A stretch of DNA of 64,000 nt, from NCBI GenBank assembly GCA_020186115.1, contig WSYJ01000052.1, positions 186,001 through 250,000 on the forward strand. Direction: 5' to 3'. The DNA is from Histomonas meleagridis. Taxonomy: Eukaryota > Parabasalia > Tritrichomonadida > Dientamoebidae. Below, in pieces: positions 20,475 to 28,064 of the stretch. The notes beneath the pieces are model-generated. The model was not told where the DNA came from. It ran no database searches and saw only the letters and a program-made list of their open reading frames with translations. Each line of letters starts with the position of its first letter. The stretch's first letter is position 1. Made by a program: the position numbers and the translations under genes.

Positions 20475-20700
20475 CTTCCAATTTGTAAAAGATAAAATTT
20501 TCTGCATTTTAGGCAGAAAATACTTTCTAGTGCAAGGATCATTATATATATATATATTCCAAGTAATTCTTAATAGTTGTATGAAAGTAGAAAGTCTTTA
20601 GTGAGGAAGACAGTTTTTCACTGCGTCTTTATTTATCAAAATGCATTATGATATCAAGCATATGTTTAAATTGCTATCGAATAGCAAAATTCTTTCATTT
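20475..20700 (+). ncRNA. small-RNA-like repeat, copy 1 (U3 snoRNA-like 5' domain)
   Basis: This region aligns with 40200-40385. A 25-base core (20519-20543) is identical in both and includes TACTTTC followed by AGGATCATT. Those two blocks resemble box A' and box A of U3 snoRNA (TACTTTCAGGGATCATTTCTATAG type), but with seven extra bases between them. Just upstream is a perfect hairpin, TTTTCTGC/GCAGAAAA (20498-20520), partly preserved in copy 2. Downstream, TAGTTGTATGAAAGTA and CAGTTTTTCA blocks are shared, with a gap in copy 2. There is no open frame. U3 identity is a tentative inference: boxes C' and D are not clear. Confidence 0.4.
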
Positions 20701-21189
20701 TTCAATATTTATCATTAAGAATTATATAAATAAACTTGTAAAAATATGAAAATCACACATCCAAAACCCTTTGAAATTTTTGATAAACAAGAAGTTTTGT
20801 CTAATAATTTTGAACGCTTGATGAGAACCATAAATTGGAACGATGATCCCGCAACGATTTTTCATTTATGAAATCAAGATCCTTGTTTAGATGCTGATGG
20901 AACTTCTAATATCTCTTCCTGAAATTACTTCGTGGATATGTGCTGCATACGCGAACCGTTAAAAGTTTTAATTCTTCATTAATTTCATTACCTGAAATCA
21001 AATTTTCAAATCATGTTTTATATCCTGTGGTAATCTCTAACACGACTTTACGCGAAGATAATACTCCTTTTATAAAACACTTATTTTTGTGGTCGATTAA
21101 CAATATCTCCACATTCAGGACTTAACCAAATTGATGAAAATTCCATTTGCAAATCATAAAAAAGAAGATTTTTATTAATAATTAATGAA
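20701..21189. other. gene-poor stretch with possible coding relic
   Basis: From 20744 a plus-strand frame starts ATG and reads 41 codons of protein-like text (MKITHPKPFEIFDKQEVL onward), then meets TGA. Readable text continues in the same frame to a second TGA, and a 61-codon frame (20940-21125) follows in another phase. This may be the remains of a gene, but no family is recognised. The right end carries the AATAAA of the phosphatase gene. Confidence 0.25.
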
Positions 21190-22101
21190 TTAAGCGAAGT
21201 AACCAGGAATTTGTTCTTTTGGAATTACTCTTTGTGAATCAGGGACAGCTTCGAACACCTTAAATTCACACTCCAAGTTCTCGTCTACGTTCATAATCGA
21301 TGCTTTGTTCCCAGATCGATACATATAATTTGGTGCTGACCAAACTGTAACAAGTTGTTTTCCGCCGAAGTGCCATTGATAGCCCTCCATAGCGAGTTGG
21401 TGCGCACGCGCAATCATTTTTAGACCATTGTTGTGGCAAAATTCTTGGGTAGGTCTAATTCCAAATAAATATCCGGCACCGCGCTGACTTGTTCCCCACC
21501 CTTGGATATCCTCGGGATCACTCCAGCAAATGTCACAGATGGGTCCGCTGCTCGGAATTTCGGCACGACGCTCAAAAAGTGCAACTTGATCAACTAATTT
21601 AACAGCTGGGCTAAGTCCGCCATGAACACAATAAAGTTTGTTGTTAATAAGAGCTGCCATTGGCAATAAATCAAAAACTTCGTTACATAATTTCCATGGT
21701 CCCGCATGACCAAATCTTAATACTATTTCTTCATAAAAACCATATAAGGTATTAACTTGTCTACACTCATGGTTGCCACGAAGCATATAAAATCGGTCGG
21801 GATATTTGACTTTGTAAGCAAGAAGAAGTGCAAATGTTTCGATTGAATAATAACCACGATCAACATAATCTCCAAGGAATAAATATTTGGTGTTTGGAGG
21901 ATCGCCACCTACTTCAAAGAGTCGGAAAACATCATAAAGTTGACCATGAACGTCACCACAAACAGTTATTGGTGCTGTTAAATTAAGTAAAGTTCCTTCT
22001 TGAAATAGGACATCTTGAGCGATTCTAAACAAGCAAATTAACTCTCTTTCTTCAAAAGGTTTATGTGCTTTGATTGCTGCAATAAGTTTGTCCAAATCCA
22101 T
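21190..22101 (-). CDS. PPP6C: PP6-type serine/threonine protein phosphatase catalytic subunit
   Basis: 303 residues from the ATG at 22101 (MDLDKL); the longer frame opens at a TTG. All metallophosphatase motifs are present in order: GDVHGQ, GDYVDRG, RGNHECRQ, CVHGGLSP and WSAPNY. The C terminus reads AVPDSQRVIP, which matches the AVPDSERVIP of animal PP6 and not PP2A or PP4. PP6/Sit4 acts with regulatory subunits in cell-cycle and trafficking control. Two family features are changed. The YCYRCGN motif is YMYRSGN, losing both cysteines. The terminal Leu of the -YFL tail, which is carboxymethylated in relatives, is Ala (PGYFA). A CCTTTT box lies just before the ATG, and an AACGGTT element lies 28 bases upstream. 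Confidence 0.9.
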   Translation of the reverse strand: MDLDKLIAAIKAHKPFEERELICLFRIAQDVLFQEGTLLNLTAPITVCGDVHGQLYDVFRLFEVGGDPPNTKYLFLGDYVDRGYYSIETFALLLAYKVKYPDRFYMLRGNHECRQVNTLYGFYEEIVLRFGHAGPWKLCNEVFDLLPMAALINNKLYCVHGGLSPAVKLVDQVALFERRAEIPSSGPICDICWSDPEDIQGWGTSQRGAGYLFGIRPTQEFCHNNGLKMIARAHQLAMEGYQWHFGGKQLVTVWSAPNYMYRSGNKASIMNVDENLECEFKVFEAVPDSQRVIPKEQIPGYFA

Positions 22102-22129
22102 TTTTAAAAGGTGAACAATAAACTCCAAA

Positions 22130-22136
22130 AACCGTT
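22130..22136 (-). promoter_or_regulatory. MYB-type element AACGGTT of the PP6 gene
   Basis: AACGGTT on the minus strand ends 28 bases upstream of the ATG at 22101. Between the two lies CACCTTTTAAAA, which fits a short trichomonad leader and supports the downstream ATG rather than the TTG-initiated longer frame. Confidence 0.5.
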
Positions 22137-22255
22137 TTTAAGTTAACGTATATTGTATTTGTAAAGCATTGAAAATGTTTTGGAAAACGTTTAAAGAATT
22201 TTTTAGTTAATCACTTGGAAATCCTTCCAAAGTTTGTAAAAAAAAGCTTTTGAGT

Positions 22256-22837
22256 TCAGCAACAGCCTCCTTGGTTAGTATCATTCTGTGTTTGTTGAAG
22301 CTTTTGTGATGTTACAACAGGTTCGACATTTTTTGATTGAACTAAATGAGATATAACAGAATTAAATAATTCATTCACGTTCTTTCCTGTTTTAGCCGAT
22401 GTGAGGAAGAAGTCAAAGTTGTTAGCTTTGGCATATTCTTCCATGGTTTCATTTGAAACAACTTTATTGTCCAAATCATCTTTGTTACCGACAATAACAA
22501 CATAAATCGGCGTTTTAACAGTTGCATGGAAAGCTCCATACCATTTAGAAACTGCGTCTGCTGAATCTTGGTCAGTTTGGTCATATACAATAATTGCTGC
22601 GACAGCATCACGGTAATAAATTGGGCCTAAGCTCTTGTATCGTTCCATTCCTGCTGTATCCCAAATTTGAAGTTCAACTTCTTGACCTTCAAAGGTTGTA
22701 CGATATGGAATATAACCTGCTCCAATTGTAGCCTGGTATTCTTCTTCAAAATGAGAGTATTGAATTAGATTTGTAAGTGATGTTTTCCCAACAGCAACAG
22801 ATCCAATAATAACAACCTTAAACTCTAAGACAGGCAT
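22256..22837 (-). CDS. Rab-family small GTPase (Rab5-like) with Met in place of the switch II Gln
   Basis: 193 residues from the ATG at 22837 (MPVLEFKVVIIG); the longer frame starts at TTG. G1 is GSVAVGKTS, the effector region has TIGAGY, G3 is WDTAGMERY, G4 is GNKDDL, G5 is TSAKT, and the C terminus is GGCC, a double-Cys geranylgeranylation signal. These features define a Rab that cycles between cytosol and endomembranes. The position normally Gln in WDTAGQE is Met. That Gln positions the hydrolytic water, so low intrinsic hydrolysis is expected. The switch and YYRDA text is closest to the Rab5/Rab21/Rab22 group, by recognition only. It lies 154 bases upstream of the PP6 gene on the same strand. 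Confidence 0.9.
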   Translation of the reverse strand: MPVLEFKVVIIGSVAVGKTSLTNLIQYSHFEEEYQATIGAGYIPYRTTFEGQEVELQIWDTAGMERYKSLGPIYYRDAVAAIIVYDQTDQDSADAVSKWYGAFHATVKTPIYVVIVGNKDDLDNKVVSNETMEEYAKANNFDFFLTSAKTGKNVNELFNSVISHLVQSKNVEPVVTSQKLQQTQNDTNQGGCC

Positions 22838-23244
22838 CCAAATACAAAATAGCGGTTTCAAACAACTTTTTAAACGTGTCAGGTCAACCGTCTAAACAGG
22901 AATTTTCCCTCAAAAACGGAATAATCTGATTTAAACTTCTTTGCAGCCACATTTGAGCTATCAAAATTTATTACTTCTATTCCGCATATGTACTAATTTT
23001 TCCCCCTCACATTTCTAACAAATTAACATGATCTGATGATATAAAGGAAAATCAATATCTTCATTGCAAAAATATTTCTTTCCTAAATTTAAATAATTTT
23101 TGTCAACAAAAATTCATATAAAATAATTAAATAAACTACGCTAAACATAAGATTAAAAAACGAATTTGATATCAGTAAAAAAATGATATTTAAAATTTTG
23201 AAACAAAAATTAATATTGAACAGCAATAAATTCTAAAATTATGT
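22838..23244. other. gene-free stretch between Rab and thioesterase genes
   Basis: 407 AT-rich bases. The left part holds the Rab promoter side, with a GACGGTTGAC element and an AAAAAGTTGTTTGAA box (minus strand). The right end holds the AATAAATAAA poly(A)-type signal of the thioesterase gene. Nothing else is seen. Confidence 0.45.
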
Positions 23245-23643
23245 TTATTTATTCAAAGCTTTTCTTGCCGTTTCATAACACTTTCTTTCAAATAATTCTT
23301 GGTTTACAAAGGCACGTTGGTGTGTTGCTGTTCCGATTAACCCCGCCTCGTCAAAAGCCTCTATTTCGAAAGAAAGACGATTTTGCTGAACATCAACAAG
23401 ACGAGAAATTGCTGTAATATGAGCACCAATCGCAGAAGGCCTTTTATGTTTAAGTTCGAGTGCTACTCCTACTGTTATTTTTTCTTTTGAAAGATCTGAT
23501 AATTCAATTGCATTGCAAGATGCTTCTTCCATCAATGCAGCCATTATAGCGGTAGAAAGTACTTTTGCAACACCTGTTTTCATTGCAGGAGCTAAGTGCT
23601 CTGCTCCTACTACAAGGGATGCTTTTCCAACGGAACCACTCAT
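23245..23643 (-). CDS. bacterial-type hotdog thioesterase (FlK-like)
   Basis: 132 residues, the normal length of a single hotdog domain. The text STAIMAALMEEASCNAIE, then TVGVALELKHKRP, then LSFEIEAFDEAGLIGTATHQRAFV matches the FlK-like thioesterase family common in Firmicutes and other bacteria. The Thr (S-T-A), Glu (MEE) and His (KHK) at the positions used as catalytic residues in fluoroacetyl-CoA thioesterase are all present. The family hydrolyses short acyl-CoA esters; the substrate here is unknown. The family's mainly bacterial distribution suggests acquisition by lateral transfer (inference). An ACTTTTTCTGA box lies 22 bases before the ATG. No targeting peptide is evident. Confidence 0.8.
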   Translation of the reverse strand: MSGSVGKASLVVGAEHLAPAMKTGVAKVLSTAIMAALMEEASCNAIELSDLSKEKITVGVALELKHKRPSAIGAHITAISRLVDVQQNRLSFEIEAFDEAGLIGTATHQRAFVNQELFERKCYETARKALNK

Positions 23644-24109
23644 TTTCTAAAGCCAAAAAAATTTATCAGAAAAAGTGTAAATTTAAATCTTTTTGAATAA
23701 TTTATATAAATGGTGTCCCCATTCACAAGAACAACACTAACGTCCTTTTTCAAGACATGACCAATTCAATAAACCGAAATAGGCTATTTAAAATTGTAAA
23801 ACCACGATTTTACATTTTTTGAAAAAGTCGATAACAAGCAACCGATTACATGGAGAAAAAGTGAAAATATAGGAATGCCAATATAGGCCTTATTAAATTG
23901 AATTGAAATTTCTTTTTTTTTCTTATGTGATGAAAATCATTTTTTCATGCAAACATTTTTCGAAATACTAAGGACTCACTAACCTTGTGCTAACGGTATT
24001 TACGAATGTATTAAATGAGAATGCAACAGCTGTTTGCTTTTCGTTTGGAAAAACGTTATGAATTCATACGTTTAAAAAGACGTTAAATGGCACTTTTTTC
24101 AATCAGTGT
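23644..24109. other. divergent promoter region
   Basis: 466 bases between the thioesterase (minus) and coiled-coil (plus) genes. It contains ACTTTTTCTGA at 23666-23676 for the left gene, a TTTGAAAAAGTCGATAAC box near 23817, and ACTTTTTTCA at 24092-24101, eight bases before the right ATG. No reading frame of interest. Confidence 0.45.
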
Positions 24110-24898
24110 ATGAATAAAACACTTCAAATTGATATTCTTCGAAAAGAACATAATGCAGCAATTGATAACTTTGATTTTGATCGGGCAGAGCAAATAGAGC
24201 ACCAAATAAAGCGTCTTAAAAATGAAATTACTCGAGAATTTCAAACTTCACATTTAAATAATACAAGTCTTCTTGCTGATGAACAAAAAGAAATAATCCA
24301 AGGAAAATCTGCTCATGATGACGCCAATATTATGAGAGAAAAAGTTCAAATACAAAATAAATATTCAGAAAGATTAAGAGAAATGCAAGAAAGGCATCTT
24401 CATCAACTAACAGATTTATCATTAGAACAGACGTTAGCATTAGAAAGAGAATTACAAAGGATCATACCCGAAGTTGAATCACTTTTAAATCAATCAAAAG
24501 CATTTGGAAAAAATCATCAATATACACAAGCCAAATCTACATACCAAGAAGCCATGAGAATCAAGGAAAGGGTAAATGAACAGAGAAGAATCAATGTAAA
24601 CGCACACTATCAAAGACAAAAACTTAAACTCAAACAAAAGCAAGAAAAAGAAATTCAAATTCTTCTAGGTAAGCAAGAAGCTGAACTTTCTGCTCTTTCT
24701 ATGAAGCAAACAAAGAATAGAGAGATAATAAGTAATCAAATGAAAGTTCAGGAATTTAAATCAACAAAGAGAAATCCAGAAAATTCATTTTACACACCAT
24801 CAACAAAATCATTTTCTACATCTCGACGTTCGAGTTCTGTATCAAGGAACAGCAGAAGAACATCAAGAAATAATTTTTCTCAAAGCAGGCGTTTTTAA
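24110..24898 (+). CDS. coiled-coil protein, unknown function
   Basis: 262 residues, almost entirely charged helix. The N-terminal part contains FDFDRAEQIEHQIKRLKNEI, the centre has a long Glu/Gln/Lys coiled coil, and the last 45 residues are a Ser/Arg/Thr-rich basic tail (SRRSSSVSRNSRRTSR). A segment around residues 125-165 (LLNQSKAFGKNHQYTQAKSTYQEA) looks like a helical hairpin. No membrane segment is present. The basic serine-rich tail could bind microtubules or nucleic acid; this is speculation. The ATG follows the ACTTTTTTCAATCAGTGT leader. TAATAAAG at the stop gives an overlapping poly(A)-type signal. Confidence 0.7.
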   Translation: MNKTLQIDILRKEHNAAIDNFDFDRAEQIEHQIKRLKNEITREFQTSHLNNTSLLADEQKEIIQGKSAHDDANIMREKVQIQNKYSERLREMQERHLHQLTDLSLEQTLALERELQRIIPEVESLLNQSKAFGKNHQYTQAKSTYQEAMRIKERVNEQRRINVNAHYQRQKLKLKQKQEKEIQILLGKQEAELSALSMKQTKNREIISNQMKVQEFKSTKRNPENSFYTPSTKSFSTSRRSSSVSRNSRRTSRNNFSQSRRF

Positions 24899-25059
24899 TA
24901 AAGTTTATTTTTATATATTAATTGATTTTAATTAAAACTCTCTTATGTGTTCTAAAAATTAGAAGCTAAATATGAAAGCTAACCTTTGATTTGAGCGTTT
25001 AAAACATTTTTTTCCCTTACTGACACTTTTGTGTAAACTCTTTTGGAATCATTCCTGCA

Positions 25060-25260
25060 ATGGATTCCATGAAAAATACAAATTTAGACATTAACCCTGA
25101 TGAGGTCATTGAAAAAATTGCTGAGAAACTTGGTAGCGATGTTTTTCGAATAATTTTAGATGAAATTCAAATTGCTAATTCTACTGAAGCAACCAATCAC
25201 CTTCCACAGACCGAATGCACTTTATCTGAAGTACGAGATAATACTAATGCATTTGAATAG
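25060..25260 (+). CDS. small acidic protein, unknown
   Basis: 66 residues with a helical core (DEVIEKIAEKLGSDVFRIILDEI). The leader GGAATCATTCCTGCA directly before the ATG resembles a trichomonad initiator (TCATTCC). The gene sits alone between two well-supported genes with clear flanking spacers. No family is recognised. The protein-like composition supports a gene, but it is short. Confidence 0.45.
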   Translation: MDSMKNTNLDINPDEVIEKIAEKLGSDVFRIILDEIQIANSTEATNHLPQTECTLSEVRDNTNAFE

Positions 25261-25400
25261 TTTAATATTGTTATGATAAACTCAATTATTTATTCACAAA
25301 TGGCAATTCCTCATAATATTACACACTTATCTCAATAAAATATTTAAATACTTCAAACATAAAAAACTTTATCATTTCAAAAAGAAATTATTGCTTTTAT

Positions 25401-25892
25401 TTAAGCAGCTGCTTTAACGGGTTTCTTTTCCTCGGCAAGAACGATTTGGACATTTGTAGGTGGTGATGCATAGCACTTAACACGTCCGTGTGCTTGGTGT
25501 ATACGGCGATAACGGTACATTCTTGCGTAATTGCATTGAACATGTGCAATAACCAAGTTATCAACGTTGATTTCTGGCTTCTGTGAAGCGCCTGCCAAAG
25601 CGTTCTTAATTAATTTGATGAATAACTTGGCTGATTTTTCTGGCCATCTGGATGATGGGCATCCCCATTCTTTTCCTTGTGCGTGGTGTGGGATACCTTC
25701 ATTATAACGGAAGAATGGGACAGCACGCTTATGTTCGATAACAGCTTCAAGGTATGAGAGAGCTTTGCTAACCTTCATTCCTTTGATAGCTCGGCCTGTC
25801 TCAAACATTGGCTTGAAATGAACGCGTTCGGTGGGTGTGCAAGCCTTGAGAACTGGAACGCCTTTAGCTTGGTATGTATACTTGGTACCCAT
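25401..25892 (-). CDS. RPL17: 60S ribosomal protein L17 (uL22)
   Basis: 163 residues. Diagnostic text includes RAIKGMKVSKALSYLEAVIE, VPFFRYNEGI and CPSSRWPEKSA, then VDNLVIAHVQCNYAR and RRIHQAHGRV. This is the eukaryotic/archaeal uL22 protein that lines the peptide exit tunnel. The C-terminal tail is short and Lys/Ala-rich. The start is an ATG preceded by CCTTTCCTTTAATTA and by GGTTGTATCGGTTTTGG with MYB-like CGGTT units. It is divergent from the proteasome gene, with 136 bases between the two ATGs. AATAAAAG follows the stop closely. Confidence 0.95.
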   Translation of the reverse strand: MGTKYTYQAKGVPVLKACTPTERVHFKPMFETGRAIKGMKVSKALSYLEAVIEHKRAVPFFRYNEGIPHHAQGKEWGCPSSRWPEKSAKLFIKLIKNALAGASQKPEINVDNLVIAHVQCNYARMYRYRRIHQAHGRVKCYASPPTNVQIVLAEEKKPVKAAA

Positions 25893-25940
25893 TAATTAAA
25901 GGAAAGGCCAAAACCGATACAACCGGAAAGTGCAGCACAG

Positions 25941-25956
25941 CCGTTTATATAAACGG
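25941..25956. promoter_or_regulatory. 16-base perfect palindrome in the RPL17/PSMA7 divergent promoter
   Basis: CCGTTTATATAAACGG is a perfect palindrome placed between two divergently transcribed housekeeping genes, 49 bases from the RPL17 ATG and 73 bases from the proteasome ATG. Each half carries a CCGTTT/AAACGG unit like the MYB-type elements seen upstream of other genes here, in inverted orientation. A shared regulatory site is inferred. Confidence 0.5.
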
Positions 25957-26028
25957 GCTCTATTTAGAACATTTGGGGTGCCCCAATATACCCGACCAAC
26001 TAAAGAAAAAGTGACATTATTTTCTCCA

Positions 26029-26733
26029 ATGTCTTCATATTCCCGTTCAATTACCAGATTTAGCCCAGATGGACGTCTTTTTCAAATCGAACACGCTCAC
26101 GCAGCAGTAAAACGCGGTACAACTGTTGTTGCAGCACAATCAAACGATTTAATTGTTATTGCTGTCGAAAAGTCAACAGTTGCTAAATTACAAGATCCAG
26201 GAACATTTAGAAAAGTTATTGCCCTTGATGATCATATTATGTGCGCATTTGCAGGTCTTCATGCAGATGCCAGAGTTCTTGTAGGGAAAGCACAAGTTGA
26301 ATGTCAAAGTCATCGGTTAACATATGAAGACCCTATTACTGTTGAAAGGGCTGCTCGTTACATTGCAACAATTCAACTTCGTTATACTCAATCTGGTGGT
26401 GTCAGACCATTTGGCGTTGCCACATTAGTATGCGGATTTGATTCTACAAACCAACCACACATTTACGAAACGCTTCCTTCTGGTGGCTATACTGAATGGA
26501 AGGCGAGAACAATTGGAAGACATGATCAAACAGTAATGGAATATCTTGAAAAGCATTACAAAGAAGACATGAGTGATGAGGACGCAATCAAGCTTGCAGT
26601 TGGATCCCTTCTTGAAGTTGTTGAGAATGGATCAAAGAATTTAGAAGTTGCAATAATGAAACGTGGCGGATCAATGACACTAATGGGAGAAAACGAATTA
26701 AGTGCATTGATTGAATCAATTAACAAAAAATAA
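26029..26733 (+). CDS. PSMA7: 20S proteasome subunit alpha-4 type (PSMA7-like)
   Basis: 234 residues from the ATG at 26029 (MSSYSRSITRFSPDGRLFQ). A longer open frame to 25930 would add 33 residues that no alpha subunit has. RFSPDGRLFQIEHA is the alpha-subunit signature. Further text such as VAKLQDPGTFRKVIALDD, CQSHRLTYEDP and RYTQSGGVRPFGV matches the alpha-4/PSMA7 group. It forms part of the outer ring of the 20S core. Family YAQ appears as HAH here (IEHAHAAVK). The transcript start likely falls within GTGACATTATTTTC just before the ATG. It pairs divergently with RPL17. Confidence 0.92.
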   Translation: MSSYSRSITRFSPDGRLFQIEHAHAAVKRGTTVVAAQSNDLIVIAVEKSTVAKLQDPGTFRKVIALDDHIMCAFAGLHADARVLVGKAQVECQSHRLTYEDPITVERAARYIATIQLRYTQSGGVRPFGVATLVCGFDSTNQPHIYETLPSGGYTEWKARTIGRHDQTVMEYLEKHYKEDMSDEDAIKLAVGSLLEVVENGSKNLEVAIMKRGGSMTLMGENELSALIESINKK

Positions 26734-27000
26734 ATGACCAGTAATTTTTGAAATAATTATACCTTTTTCGGTTCGTTTTGCCCAAAATAAAAATCAAAGT
26801 GGCCACTATATATACTAAAATGATGAGCAAAAATATGGAAAAAATCTATCTCTTTTTCAATTCGTTTGGTTAAAACAGACAATTGCATCAGACGATTAAA
26901 TAGCATTCATTTAGTGTGAACGATAACATCACTTTTTGTAAAATCTACGATCGATATCGATTGAAAAAGCTGACGTTATTTTTGTTCGTTAATTTGCCAA

Positions 27001-27291
27001 ATGAATCAACAACAAAACTATTACATACCCCCAATTTTTGGATACATTGCAACTCCATCTCAAGTTCAAAATACGGGAGAGGTTGTATATCTAGCAAATG
27101 GTGAACCAATTCTTATGCCTTTTTCAGCCCCATTAAATTCAAAAGTATTGGTATTAAAGAAAACCAAAACAAATAGACCCAAAGAAACGCACAGCGGTGA
27201 ATCTCTCGGTGATTCAATCGATAGTATTGAAAATACTATTAATAGTTTCACACTTAAATTCACTGAAGCCTTCCGCCAACTTCTTAAATAA
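27001..27291 (+). CDS. small protein with Pro/Tyr-rich N terminus, unknown
   Basis: 96 residues beginning MNQQQNYYIPPIFGYIATPS, then LANGEPILMPFSAPL, a basic linker (KKTKTNRPKETHSGES) and a C-terminal amphipathic helix (SIENTINSFTLKFTEAFRQLL). The N-terminal half faintly resembles the Q/P-rich paralogues at 15569-16093 and 30095-30631 (YYIP, ANG/TNG followed by P-x-I), without their conserved tail. The function is unknown. An ATTGAAAAAGCTGACG box lies about 35 bases upstream. Confidence 0.5.
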   Translation: MNQQQNYYIPPIFGYIATPSQVQNTGEVVYLANGEPILMPFSAPLNSKVLVLKKTKTNRPKETHSGESLGDSIDSIENTINSFTLKFTEAFRQLLK

Positions 27292-28064
27292 CACCACACG
27301 AAATTTGTAAAAATTTAAAAAATTAATTTTATAAAAAAAACTGATTAAACATCTTTTCAAATGTTTTTTGTTATCATATGTTTTAGATGTTATTATTGAA
27401 TTAAACCTAATCATGTTTAAGATCAAAAATGTTAATATGTTGCAAAACATCTTATTATAATTACAAATTTCGATTAAGATATAATTAATTTACAAAAAAT
27501 TCAAAACCGTTTCCAATCGAAGGGTAAATACTTCCAGATAATATGCTTGCCAAAGAACTATTTTCCCAAGTGTAAAAAAAAATGATTTTTTAAGGAAATA
27601 TTTCACTTTATTTAGATGAAAGTTTTGCTGCAACTCTTAGACACATCCAACTTTTGGACCATAATATTTTCTTACCATTATGATCAATTCAATGAATTCA
27701 ACAATCAAAGCATCTAGCAGCTGTTGTTCCCATTACAATTTATACCAAAAATCAAGAAATTTTCGAATCAATTTTAATTAAAAGTTTGGTCTGTAATAGA
27801 AGAACAAGCTCTAGATATTGAGAGATATATTAAAAAACCAATCATACAAACATTTATATAGACATTTGTTTTCATAGCTAAAATTGTTACAATTAATATC
27901 ATTTATTAATACAATATTAAAATTAGCAAATGAAAATGAAGCACAAAAATATGAAACACTTTTAAAGTTAAAAGTCGATTTCGTAAATGGAATTAATTCC
28001 AATTTAACACTTGTCGATACTTTGAATTTGGTCCAGCAGAAGAAGTGTTTGTTCGGATAAATTT
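27292..28064. other. gene-poor stretch with a decayed coding relic
   Basis: On the plus strand, fragments of protein-like text appear between about 27610 and 28050 (for example AATLRHIQLLDHNIFLPL near the left, and QKYETLLKLKVDFVNGINS near the right), separated by stops and frame changes. This looks like an old unrecognised gene. It ends where the right arm of the kinase repeat begins (28065), so the repeat boundary may lie within it. Confidence 0.3.

Noticed and set aside
20519-20543. U6 or U4 spliceosomal RNA for the shared 25-base core
   Set aside because: GTGCAAGGAT resembles part of U6, but ACAGAGA is absent and the upstream TACTTTC plus AGGATCATT arrangement fits the U3 5' domain better. 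U4 similarity was weaker still.
25930-26028. 33-residue N-terminal extension of proteasome alpha-4
   Set aside because: Alpha subunits begin just before the RFSPDG signature, and the extension lies across the divergent promoter and palindrome. The ATG at 26029 is the start.
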